Source: Marsupella aquatica
Taxonomy: Eukaryota > Marchantiophyta
Assembly (NCBI GenBank): GCA_973895155.1
Contig: OZ316891.1
Span: forward strand, 7,874,001 to 7,938,000
DNA length: 64,000 nucleotides
Direction: 5' to 3'
The notes beneath the pieces are model-generated. The model was not told the DNA's origin. It did no database searches and saw only the letters and a list, made by a program, of their open reading frames with translations. Of the stretch, positions 23,101 to 35,075 are shown one piece after another. Numbering within the stretch: the stretch's first letter is position 1; each line of letters starts with the position of its first letter. Made by a program: the position numbers and the translations under genes.

Positions 23101-25942
23101 ATACGGTGGTTGACAAGTGGGGAGCACCACTCGATCTGCGACATGAGAAAAGATCCTGGCCTTAGTTTCACACATTGTTACATGTATTATTCTCTGAACA
23201 AAACTGATTCTTGAGGAAAGGTCATGGGAGAGCATATTATCTTCTTGTAACTTAGGTTGATATTGAGGTGTAATCGGGATACATCCACGGAGTTTAAACT
23301 GACCCTTCAGGATACCATTGCATGTATTCAGCTTGGCGTCTACGTCGATTCTCTGCATCTAGAAACAGTTGGTCAAAGCGGGAAGTGCTTGAATCCTTGC
23401 CATCATGCAGAATCTTTTCAGAATATCTCCACTGATTTATTCGAGGTTTGAAGGTACACTCCATGAGCTTCGCCTCCCAAATCTGTATCATTGAAAAAGT
23501 GATTCATGAAACCTCACCAGGAGAGCTAGTTTAGTGCTTACCTAAACAGCTCTTATCAATGTGAAGGATGAAGACGTCATGAATAATTCAAGTTATTACC
23601 TCATTTCGCAATTCTTGCAATTGATCCTGCCTTGGTTTATCATGTGTTTGTAGCCTTTGCCAGATCTGTCCCTGATTTCGTCTGATCTGCTTCGCACGCT
23701 TGCTTCACATAGAACATACTAGTTGAATTACCTAAGCCATTGAGGATCAAGATAGCCTTTCAAAACAGATTGCAGCCAAGATGTAAACAAGCAGCTACTA
23801 AACTATTGGACAATTCACGAATTGCTGAATTTCGAACTAGCCAACGACTCTCATCTTTAGAACTCAAAATATCAAATAGCCTTCTTTGTTAGTAGTATAA
23901 TTTGACAGATACTTCGTAGTTCCGCAAATAGTCATTGCACCTAGACTCCTTAGACTCCTTAGATGTAGACCGATTCTCGCAAATCTTGAAGGTCCCGTTG
24001 AGGTCATTAGTACCCAAGACAAGGACGAAAATTGGAAACCAACGAATAAATAAATAAATGTCAAACCACCTAAGACGGAGAAAATATGAAGCAATTTGAG
24101 ATCCAAAAACATTTACACAGATTAGTATGGTAGGTACCTGATCTCCGGTTTCAGAGTCAACTCCCTCAACTCCTTCAATTCATCTTCTTGTTGTTTCTTC
24201 GCTATCAGTTGCTTCAACTGTTCTTTTTTGTTCAGTCCTTCTGAGTAGAGCAGTTCACCATAATTTCTGTATTGCTTTGCTGTTCTTCCTCGCATCCGCC
24301 AGACTCTCCAAGACCTCTGCCATTTCCTGTTCTTAAATGAATCTTTGAAGAAATGACACAACACAGACATCCTACACAAGCCATCTAGCAACCCTTCAAT
24401 TCTACATGTATCAAAACCACTCATACAAAGTGGTTGGCTGCCTAAATAACGGCTGAGAGAAGGACAATCTATTGGCATACTGTTGACTGAAACCGTACGC
24501 AAGTGCATCCCCTTGCTGAATTCATAGGTGCTCCATTGTTAACAGTTGGGTTCGGAACAGCAAATTTTGTACACCTTTGAGACACATGCTCTGTCCCGTT
24601 CAATTTTCTCTTGGTACATCTCCAGATTTCGAGCTTTGTCACATTCGCTTCGCTGCTTCTGTCGCAAAAACTCAGCATAGAGACGCATGTACACGGCTTT
24701 CTGTTTACCAAAGAAAACCACAACTCAAATTTAGGACAGATTTTGTGACGACCAGGACGACAGCAAAACATGCAGTTGAACACATAAACAATGGGAGAAA
24801 ACCTGCAGATTGGAACTTAAAGCCACTCGGCGCAGGTGGAATTATTACCGCCCTCTCTGAAATAGGCCGCTGAGCAATGTTCTCAAGTTCCTTCCTTTTA
24901 TCCCGTTCCGGTGCTTGAGGCCTCTTAGCCAGACTCGTTAACGTTGGTGCGAGTAGACGTTCCGAAAGTCTTCGCATGGTTTTCATCTGTTTCTTGGCTT
25001 GTGTTCCGTTGGCCATGCAATTTTCCTGCCCTCCTCGACCAGGCACTCCACCCACTGGAGAATTCTTCTGTTTGCAACCACAACATCTTACAGATCTGTT
25101 CTCCTGATCGGATGTGAAACCATTATGATGGTTAGGTGAACAAGAACCGCTGGCATCCTTCTTCGGTGCTCCTTGTTGCACCCAAGAGTCATCCCTAGAG
25201 CCACTCTTCTCCCTACCACCTGAAAATACGGCTTCCTCATCTTCCGTGCTGCAGACAATTCACAGAAAAGTAAAGTCATTCGTCTAACATAATTGATAGT
25301 TACACAGAGTTCAAACTAAGATATCATTCTGTCACAAAGGGGGACGGAAAGCCAACAGAGAGTGTACCGATCATGAAGCATTTTCATTTATGAAAATGTC
25401 TGATGGTCACACCCAAACAAGAGATTCACTGTATCATATTCGTTGATTGGCAACCGAGAAAATGCGTCAAAACACAGGGAAAGGAGGATGAGTGGCACTA
25501 TATAGCAAATGTTAATAAATTTCGTTCCAATGAGGATGAGAATCGTAAGATTCAAAATGCAAATGAAGATGAAAACCTGATATTGACAATGTTGCTGACT
25601 ATATGCTCCGTCAGGGGGGCCACAAACTGATCCGGAAGAGAATGGTCTCTACAAAACTTAGTGGCCACAGCTTCCGCCGAGTCGCCCTCTCGCATCTCGA
25701 TGTGCTCGACGCAGCCATCTTCAATCTCCACGGTAATTGCCAGAAGAACTCTTCGATCGTCGACCTCATTTTCTACAAAAGGACTTGACAAAAAACTTCA
25801 TGAACATAGGAAAATGAGATCCAGAAGAATGCTCTGAGCCCAAAACAGCGGAGCAATGAGGTTTATAAGTGGCACCTTTGGTTGGAATATTGCGGTGCTG
25901 CTCTTGCATGCCAATGCTTCCGAACTCACGCTTGCGAGCTAT
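20106..25942 (-). CDS. TFKP-repeat, EF-hand-like protein, about 13 exons
   Basis: Minus-strand exons joined by frame: 25942-25876, 25772-25577, 25248-24803, 24696-24575, 24316-24138, 23702-23600, 23482-23304, 23065-22843, 22412-22203, 22100-21960, 21481-21354, 21266-21119, 20423-20106. From the ATG at 25909 this gives about 808 aa; a further 5' exon is possible. Near the N-terminus (about 20-75) is a ubiquitin-fold-like segment (ITVEIEDGCVEHIEMREGDS, then KFCRDHSL). Four similar motifs follow: LTLKPEIS (~320), CTFKPRIN (~370), VTFQPRVN (~421) and CTFRPEIQ (~690), set in Lys/Glu/Gln-rich helices that look coiled-coil. FDHLDEDKDGYVE at about 557-569 is an EF-hand-like loop spanning an exon junction; the twelfth loop position is Thr rather than Glu, so calcium binding is doubtful. 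The motif pattern resembles proteins found in ciliated or flagellated eukaryotes, so a sperm-flagellum role is inferred, not shown. Weak points are the GTTTTC donors of exons 2 and 3 and the AAAG acceptor of exon 4. Confidence 0.75.
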
Positions 25943-26003
25943 CTACAAAGCAAGAACATCATTCCCAATCATCCAATTCATATGCTCGAGGTGTCGACTT
26001 TGG

Positions 26004-26101
26004 TTTTCGTGGTTGCTAGTGGAGAATTGTGGTGACATGTTTATATGCTTTGTTTTCGTGGATGCTTGTGGGGAATTGTGGTGACATGTTTACTCATGTT
26101 C
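26004..26101. repeat. 49-bp tandem duplication
   Basis: Two adjacent units begin TTTTCGTGG at 26004 and 26053 and end GAATTGTGGTGACATGTTTA, with a few mismatches. Confidence 0.75.
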
Positions 26102-26383
26102 GGGTTTTGGGCTTTCTTGTCACATTTCATACACTTATTCTATGGTGATTTGTTTTTGGAGGACCATCGTTTTGACATACATTTTCCGATGACAAGTGGA
26201 AAAAGACCAAACTACTGAAAGGGCCGAACAAAATACAATGGAGTAAAAGCTCAAAGAGGTCGAGTGAGCACAAACACTGAACTCCAAGGAAACGGGCAAA
26301 GGCGAACCAACAAACTCTAGAAAAATAAAAACTTATGACTGCAATAGTGTGATAGTCTATTGGGGCACATATATAGTGTCTTG

Positions 26384-26417
26384 ACTAAGTCTGCAAGTGG
26401 ACTAAGTCTGCAAGTGG
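26384..26417. repeat. Perfect 17-bp tandem repeat
   Basis: ACTAAGTCTGCAAGTGG occurs twice back to back (26384-26400 and 26401-26417). Confidence 0.85.
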
Positions 26418-29400
26418 GTGAGCCTCTAATATTTAATCTGTACGCTTATAGGCTTTGAGGATAATTAATCCTCTTTATCCTAAACTGATTCCCTGCAAAA
26501 GTTGCACAATCTCTGTACTTCAGATTGTGCAATAGACTGACTAAATCTTGGTGGAATTTATTGACTTTTTTTATGAAAGGCCACGTAGTGTCAAATTTAT
26601 TCCGAGACAAACACCTGCCGCGCCGGGGAAAGAAAAGACAAATACGAATGTCACAGTGCCATGCGCCAACCAGAGAAAATCCTGGGCCACCAGGGCTAGA
26701 CCTTTGGGCCCCCAATTGTCACGCTTTTTACAATGAATTTGCAATGACTTTGAGTTTTAATTTGAATGAATTTGCAAAATCAAAGTCACTCAATTGCAAT
26801 ATTGGCTTGGTTTGGCCCCTTGTGTTGTTCTTCTTTCAAGTAAAAATGTATATTTCAATTCAAACAAAATCAATGGCAAGCAGACAATCCCCAAATACAA
26901 GGCAGCAAATTGATTGAATTGAATAGAAAGAGCCAAAGTAAAGTCATCTTGAACTTGAGATTGAAATCAATTAGAAATAGAGAGTCAAGAATAAAACCAA
27001 CTTTAAATAAAATATGGTGATTGAAGTATTTGCAAGCAGTTTTTTTAATGAATCAAACACAACTGCTGTTTTTGTCCTCTCTCCTTTCAACATCCAAACA
27101 TCACGGCTACAGTGTTCCTTAAATATCCAGAGTATCACTTATCATAGGACCAAGAGAAGGACCACTGTAAACCAAGGAAGCTCAGCTGGCCATAGCCTAG
27201 TTGCAATAGTGCCAAGCTCCCATCTAGTGAAAAGTCACAGAATGAACTGATTCCACTGTGGCCTCTGATTTTAAAAGCGTAGCACCCTGTTGATTGCAGA
27301 ATAAATTCTAAACTATTCCCATTTTTTAGATATCCTGCAAAGAAATTGGAATTGCCCAATTGATATTTTATGAAACCTTACTCGGCAGCTAAGCCACACT
27401 CAATTCAACATGCCACCCTTGATTTTTTAGAGTATTGGGTGCTTGTATTCACCCACTAGACTCCCTAGTATGATTGCCCATAAATCAGTAGAACCATTAA
27501 TCATTGCCCTTTGCTAAGGAATGAAATTACGGTATTAATTTCTGACCGGCTGTTATGCATTAAAGCATTTTTTGATATCTGCATTTGAGATAGTCAATGT
27601 TTTGTAGACTCAAAGGTGGTTATGAAATCTCACAAGTGGAACAGATAGTGAAGATTGGTTATAATGTTGATTGTATTGCTTCGGCCTTAGTCCTGCAGCT
27701 TTGAATTTTAGATGACTTTCTAGAAATGAAAGTAGCCTTGGCGTAGGGTACAATAACCAGGTAACAGAATTGCCGCAAGAACAAGGGACCAACAACTATG
27801 ATTGACATGCTTTCAGAAGAACTATAAGGATGATGAGTACATTATAGGGTGCTCAAACCAAATTTGCAAAGAAACAAAATGAGGAGATGTGTCATTGTTT
27901 GGGGGCTACTGAATAACCACAGGTAGTTTTTGCTCACAAGTTTCCATGATCATTATGCTTCCATGTGGCTTTTCAGGACTGTCCATAACCATATCCAAAT
28001 GTCCTAAAAACTCTGGAGTTTAGTGCTTATTTAAGGATTGGTAACACCTCTTCAATGTGCAATGCCCATCAAAATTGGAAGCAAGTTAGGACTGTGCCAT
28101 CAATATGGGTCATGGTGAGATGGAGATCAAGCTGGGATTTTTTTTCCGGTTCTGTAAGTTGAATCTATTCTTAATTTTGGATAGAGTGCATTAGTTCCCT
28201 TGGCTCATTTGTTCAAAGCTGTTTAATATTAGACTCCGAGACGAGATTCAATGCATTCAGAGAATTGGAGTAGCAAACTACCGCATGTGTTGTCATCTTG
28301 GAGGGATCCTCATGCAACTTCAACTTGCAAGAGATTGTAGGTCTCAAGGCCTTGCTTTCTCCAACTCTTCTTGAAGCTATTGGTAATTGTGGCTGCACGA
28401 AACACATAGACAATGAGCCATAACTCTCATGATTGGACCAAGTTTTCCCAACAATTACTATTGCTATTGTGGACTTTTTTGAAGCTTAGTCTGCTTTAAT
28501 TACTCAATCTAAGAAATAATGTCAAACCCTAAACTACTAAACCACCACACTTCAATGAGCCCCTCATTTGCTTTCTTCAATATCATGATACAAATCTACT
28601 CTTTGAACAAAAGTGTCATAGTTCAAAGCCTCCAATTGACAAATTAAGTGTGACTAACAGCACCATGAGGACCATTCTCTCATGTCCAAGCCCTCACTCA
28701 ACTTAGTTCATATGTTTCCTTGCTGGAGTTAAAATATTTCATATGTGCTGCTTTAGAGTGAAAACCTATAAAAGTTAACACAACTTCCAACGAATCATAT
28801 GCACTTGAGATTTGTTTTCCACTCTCTTGATCTAAGTTGATAAATTTGGGCCTCACCCTCTCTACAATAGATTTCAATTTTTTGTGGAGAAATCTCAATC
28901 ATAGAAACTATTTCAGTTGATTGAATCAGTGCCCAAGACTCTCCTCCAGGGCATTAGGTACGATCACGAAAATGGCATTTCTGGTAATAAGAAATATATC
29001 ACTCATCATAATTACAATAAGCATTGTATTAGTACTTCAACCCTCCAATCAACAGAATTGCAAGAGTTAATGGCCATGCGGATGATTAATCTGCCTAGCA
29101 GGGCAAATTCCTGGGGCAAAAGCTGGTAGCTTGAAGAAGGACTTAAAGGAGCATACATAGCAACACTTACAGGCACGAAAGGTGTCTTTCCATGTGGAGT
29201 CAAATTGTGGATCCCTAAACTAAATTGCCTGACACTTTGTTGCCAGTCTCCAAGGAGAGGCAAGTTGGGTAATACATGGGGAAAAGATTATTAATTCCTT
29301 GACTTGATCTGTCCTCTCCTCCATTGCCCACAATTTCCTCATTATATTTCAGAGCTCAGGCTGTCCTCATTTAGATCTGCTTAAGCTCAAGAATATGAGG

Positions 29401-31362
29401 AAAAAAAAGACTCTGGTCAAAGTACACCATAGAGGCAATTCTAACATGCAATACTACAAATTAGAGTCGGAAGTATATTTTAGCACGACAAATGTTTTTC
29501 TGTTGTACTCCCCAAACTATGGTACAGGAGGACCCTCTCTGCAGTAGGCATAGGAGTAGATTATTGACATTAGTAAAATAATGTATTAGGCTGACAAGGT
29601 TTCGCTGGCAGATACCAGGTTTTCTATGAAACTCGAGTCTAGGTAGATGACCTTGACCAAGTATGGTTCTGAATTAGTAGCCCATTTCATCCTAAAGCTT
29701 CAGCTTAATTCATTGTCCCATCCAAAAGCTTTGTTAATGAAGCTTGACAGACAAAAGTAAGCAGAGAGAAGATATAAGTAACCAAAACAAATCACAAATT
29801 TTTATATATTTTTTATAGAAGAGAACCAAAATTTATAAATGAGCGAAAAATAAAGTACAATGAAACGAAAGAAAAAGAGTTCCAAAGAGGACACACACCT
29901 AACCAGAAAAAAGTAAAGCAAGTGGAAACCTAAAAATGACACAAAAAAAAGAGAGAAAAGTGTCACAATCACAATGAAGCCAAATTTTCAACAGATTCTC
30001 ACAAACAAACATGCGATCAATTGTTTTTTCAATACCATATATAATTAGCGAGATCAGGAAAGGCCCATTTTGGGCATTGCCTTATGTGTATTTATTTATT
30101 TTGTTTCTAGAATTAATACAATGGAGTTAGTTCCAGACAATAAGAATTGGAGCTTGAGAGAGGAGCTAAAAGCATCTTCACTCGTCAGAAGGCTAACTAC
30201 CAACACTTCACATTAGCCCCATGGCCTTAACAGGCACTGGTTGTAAGTGTAGGAATTTCTATGAAAGACATGGATTTTTATCAACCTGGGAGCCAATTGG
30301 AGCTCCAATGGGCCTTCCCATTCACAACCGTAGCTCTACCTCATTCTTAGGCGGCTGTGACCCCTAAACCAGCTTGCCGAGAATACCTTACACAAAGATA
30401 CATTGAGGAGTTGCTGTCCTCCCCATCTCGAGACAAAAAACACTCATATACACTTTCACAACCAGGATGGACTACAGGAAACCTCTCTTTCTGCTTATCT
30501 GGTATGTTACCTGAGTGAAATGTGAAAAGAAAACTAGAACAGAAAGTCATTTTTGGAATTTTATGTGTCTCTCAATTCTCATTGAAATTTGAAGATATTA
30601 GGCTCATTGAAAAGTTCTTTCCTAGCTGCTATTTCTAATTAGCCCCCAAATAGCCCATTCCATTGGATATAGAGGGAGATATTGAATGTCAAACTCAGCA
30701 GCTCAAAACTTTCACAAATACAATGTATTGGACACTGAGTAATTCATAGCTCTCTCAATACTCCATGAAAACTAGAAATATTAGACTCAAATGGAGAAGA
30801 TCTTTTGAAACAAATTATAATGAGCCCAAAACAGCTGGTTCTGTGGGATATCAAGAGATATTGAAAGTCAAATTTTGCCACTATTTTGATAAGGGTGTCC
30901 ACAAGTGAAGGTGTACAGGATGTCATGGCCATGGGACTTGAATGGTTCACCAGCTCAGGCCATCCAGGCATCAACTTCCAGTTTCCACTTAAAATTAGAA
31001 GAAATTGCTCTATACTATGTAGCCACATGTTGGGTGTGTCTGGTCCATCGGAGTCCATAGGTTAAAAGTGGTGGTCCATCCAAGCATCTCCGGCTGACGT
31101 ATATAAATCTCTACTGTAGACCGAGAGCTTTGCGAATTGGCGATTTCGTTGAACAGAGCAAATCCTATCGACACTTTCGTCGATACTCTCGTCACTTGCA
31201 TTCACTGATCCACAGTGCGAGGTGCAGCGCAGGGGTCCAGATTCTGCGCAGGATGAGCTAGACGAAGCAATCAAATTCTGGGAAGGATGAATTAGAAGAA
31301 GAATGTCTTCTTTCAACGGACCATTGTGATTTGCGCTTCGACTGAAAGGAAGAAAGTAGGGC

Positions 31363-34300
31363 ATGATGGCTTTGAATGGAGTCGTGGGGTCTGCTCGTTC
31401 CTGTCAAATGGCGTTTGTGGAAACGAGTGGGCCGTCTGGGAGGCCTTGGAGCGAAGGTGGAGGTTGGAAGCTGAATTTTGGGAGTCGCAGCTCATCGTTC
31501 TGTTCGAATCAGATGCCATTTTGGAGCTCAATGTGGAGGACTCAGCCACTAGGCGGCGGACTTTTGAAATTGGGTCCCAGGCGGAATTGCAGCAGCGGAT
31601 TTGTTGTGAGCGCGAACTCGAGCTCTCCGAAACCCCCCATCTTCGTGTTGAAGAAGCCGCAGAAGCCGCAGAGAAATGCCCCGGTCAGCGACGAGAATGA
31701 GGCGTCCAGGACTTCCTTGTTCGAAGCTGAAGATAGCGAAGATGAGCGGTTTGTAGTCGACAAAAATCATAAAAGTGGTAATGACCCTCAACTCGTTTGT
31801 TGAGCCCAGGACAAAATGACCATCAGTATTCAAAGAACTGAGTTGAAAATTTTCTATGTGCATGTTTCGAATGAATTTGATCTGATCATTCGAACTTCTT
31901 GATATTTGAAATTATTCCAAAGAGTTTGAATACGACTCAGACGGCTTCCTCGAGTATATGTAAAACTTGACTGAAGCTCATGTTGTTGATTCCTTATTGG
32001 GAACATGGAGGACATAAACCTCAAAGTCCGAGCTCGTGTACGCACCCAGTCGGAGTCCGACCAATGCAACCGCCTGGACTAGAACTGGACGAGTTAAAAT
32101 GCAAATGATGGGAAGGACTATTACCACGTCGGCCCATGCCATGTTTCCCCTCAAATAATCTTCTCAATTTGTCGTTTTCGGTGTGGCAAGAGCATTTTCC
32201 CTGATGAAGACGTGGAGAGAATTGGCCATGTCTAGCTAACTTTCTCAACTTTCTCAAGATTCTCTTTAGCATTGTTTTGGAGCTTGGAGAGGGTCTTCTT
32301 GCTGGGCCGGAGCGAATGAGCAAAGAAGCTCTCGTGGTGGAAGGAATTTGGGGCCCTTTGTCCACATGAAGTGTCTCGGGTGTCTTTGTGTCGTGTTGAA
32401 GGACTTCGCGTGAATTTTGCAGGATATGTGGCCTTGATTGGTAAGCCCAATGTGGGTAAGAGCACGCTGTTGAATCAGATAATTGGACAAAAGCTCTCTA
32501 TCGTAACAAATAAACCTCAGACAACCCGGCACCGAATTCTCGGCATTTGTTCAACCCCTGAGTACCAGGTAAATGCATCCATGAGCGCATTTTTTTGTTT
32601 CCACTGGAATTATTACCCTATTGGAGCGGGGAAAAACTACTCTTACGTTCTTTAAATGTATGTGGTAAAACTTTACGAACGGTTTTAGCTCGATCATCAG
32701 GGAGTGGGCCTTACTCGAGAATGATCGCACTGGTGAATTTCATTTATTATAAAGCGGGATAGGAGATAGATGAAGGTGTGAGTTCACAATCTCAAAGAAA
32801 ATTGGTTCGCAGACTTAACAGGTGGCCTGCAGATGATATTGTATGACACACCGGGTGTCATGCCCACCACTATGCGAAGGTTGGATGAGATGATGATGCA
32901 AAATGTTCGATCTGCTACAGTTAATGCAGATTGCATACTCGTCGTTGTGGATGCCTGCCACGATCCTGACAAGGTGTGATTTTCTCGAATAAAATCGTCG
33001 TTTATTGACATTGACATGTATATGTTACCTCAGTGTAGATTCTTTCTTCGTTGACTCTACGGAGTAGTCTCCTAGCAACTGCTACTATCACGTGGACAAA
33101 TAGGTACTTTGACGCTACTTGAATTTCAGGGTTTTGGTCTTTTGCTGCTCCCAGGATACCTTTGGCACTCTGTTAACGTGTAGGATCTCAAGCTTGCCTG
33201 CGTCCTCATGTTATGATCTCGTTTTTTTCATGGATCTTGTAATCTCGTTTCCCTTAACTTAGATAATTCCTTCGCTATTCGCATGCCTTTCATTGTTGAG
33301 CGAAGCTTGGCAATTATATGCCGGAAACTCACTCTGCTACTGTCTATTTCAAATAGAGGAATTCATGTATGTAAGAAATTAATAAGTCACCGAAGAATCC
33401 GAATTTATAGCTCTCTATTTTCCCAGGTAATAGAGGTGTTTCAAGAAGAGAAAACAACGATGACCGAAAGGAGACCGACACTCATTGTGCTCAACAAGGT
33501 GGATTTACTCAAGCCGGGAGAGATAACGAAGAAGGCAGAGGTACATGGTTGGTCCTCATTAGGCTTGTGATAATGAAGTTAAGTTTTCCCCTAGAACTAA
33601 TTGATGAAAGTGCGAATGCGTGTGACCTACTTTCCAGAAGATAACAGCATTAAAGTTGACGTTTTGCTCATAGTGGTATCAAGCCCATGGAAACGTGGAT
33701 GGAGTACTTCCAGTGAGCGCGAAGTTTGGGCGTGGGGTGGATAAAGTAAAGATGTGGGTAGTCGATCAGCTTCCGAAAGGTCCTGCCTATTTTCCCAAGG
33801 TACAAGTCATGCATCTGTCTCTGGCATGTGTTGATGCAATACAGCTTGATGGCAATGGTTAAAGAATTAGCTTTTACTGGAATGTTGCGGTGCCTCGGCT
33901 ACTTTCAATTTCTTTTCGTTTGAGTTGGCTGCAGTATGTGGGTTGCTGACGGGTTTTCTGGGGAAAATCTAATTGGATCCAAAGAAGTTTAATTTTAATC
34001 TCAGCAGTTGACCCTACTGTTGAGGTTGTATTCACTTGCATTGGGCGTTTGATTTTCAGGATATAGTTAGTGAACATTCAGAACGATTTTTCGTCTCTGA
34101 AATTATTCGTGAGAAAATCTTCCTGCAGTACCAAAAGGAGATACCGTACGTCTCTCAGGTATTAAATGTTTGTGATTCTCGTTTACCTGTGTTGTACAAG
34201 TTTCTGCAAAGTCCCATCGAGGAGCTCTCTCGTCTCATTCCGGTTCCGTGGACCTTGAGATTCAATACTCCTGAAATTTATCTAGAATTTTCTCAGATCT

Positions 34301-35075
34301 ACCTGTTCTTGACATTTTGGCCTGTCCGCTGGTCCTAATCCTGGAAAATAATACGTCTAGGTGTCTCCGAATACGTGCAGGTGAATGTGATGAATTACAC
34401 AGAACGGGCAGGAGCAGCAAAAGACTTCATTGAAGCAGAAATTGTAGTTGAAAGAGAGTCACAAATGGGAATTTTGATTGGAAAGGTGCAGAAATTTTGT
34501 ATTGTTTGTATCAAAGCTCCGTTATCTATGAGGTTATACACCTGCTACTAGTTCGTTTTTGCACCAAGCGGGAAACTATTGTTTTATTGATTTCTCTTGT
34601 GAACAGGAAGGGGCAGCTCTGAAGATACTTGCAACTGCATCGAGACTTGATATTGAAGATTTTGTTGGAAAACAAGTATACTTAGAGGTGAGTGTGTTGC
34701 TTGTACTTTCTAAAGCTGTTGTAAATGGGCACTCACTGCTAGACGTGTTTATTACTTGTTAGATGCATAGTTTATCTTTGAAGTCAATATCTTGACATTC
34801 ATTTGGATGAAATTGTAAATATCTGAAATCGAATTATCAGATTTAGGTGATAAATTGTAATTTTGAGTTTTTCAGAGGACTTTGTACTTGTGGGCATAAA
34901 CTTCCCTTGATCTTTAGATTGGACATTTTCTGGCGTGAGCGTTTGTGAACTCAGCAATACACTGACCGTTTTTCCTGGTTGGGCCGAACAGCTGAAAGTG
35001 AAAGTGAGGGGGAAGTGGCGGGAAGACGATGAATTACTTGATTACTATGGCTACAGTGGGAAGATAAGAAGCTGA
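31363..35075 (+). CDS. ERA1: Era-like GTPase, chloroplast type, 9 exons
   Basis: Exons: 31363-31777, 32423-32568, 32833-32973, 33427-33540, 33674-33799, 34060-34158, 34381-34485, 34607-34687, 34992-35075. They join in frame with GT-AG introns to give 436 aa. Exon 1 (about 138 aa) is Ser/Arg/Pro-rich and acts as a likely plastid transit peptide plus linker. GTPase motifs: G1 GKPNVGKS (145-152), a PQTTRH switch region, G3 DTPG (192-195), G4 NKVD (257-260) and G5 SAK (287-289). The C-terminal KH domain has its GxxG loop as GKEG (381-384) across an exon junction, followed by [14 protein letters not shown]. Bacterial Era binds the 3' end of 16S rRNA and helps small-subunit maturation; plant plastid Era-like proteins are expected to do so in chloroplasts. 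Motif order and length fit the plant plastid homologue rather than the mitochondrial one, though targeting is inferred. Two adjacent ATGs (31363, 31366) are possible starts. Confidence 0.92.

Larger units (their letters stand above)
25943..31362. other. AT-rich intergenic stretch, no gene recognised
   Basis: No frame longer than about 130 codons and none with a recognisable domain. Contains short direct repeats near 26.0 and 26.4 kb, and A-rich sequence near 29.8-30.0 kb. Part of 25.94-26.2 kb could hold the 5' UTR or a first exon of the minus-strand gene; 31.1-31.36 kb probably holds the promoter and 5' UTR of the Era gene. Confidence 0.5.

Noticed and set aside
26446-26715. Minus-strand 89-codon frame considered as a 5' exon of the TFKP-repeat gene
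   Set aside because: No matching splice phase or composition; the ATG at 25909 suffices as a start.
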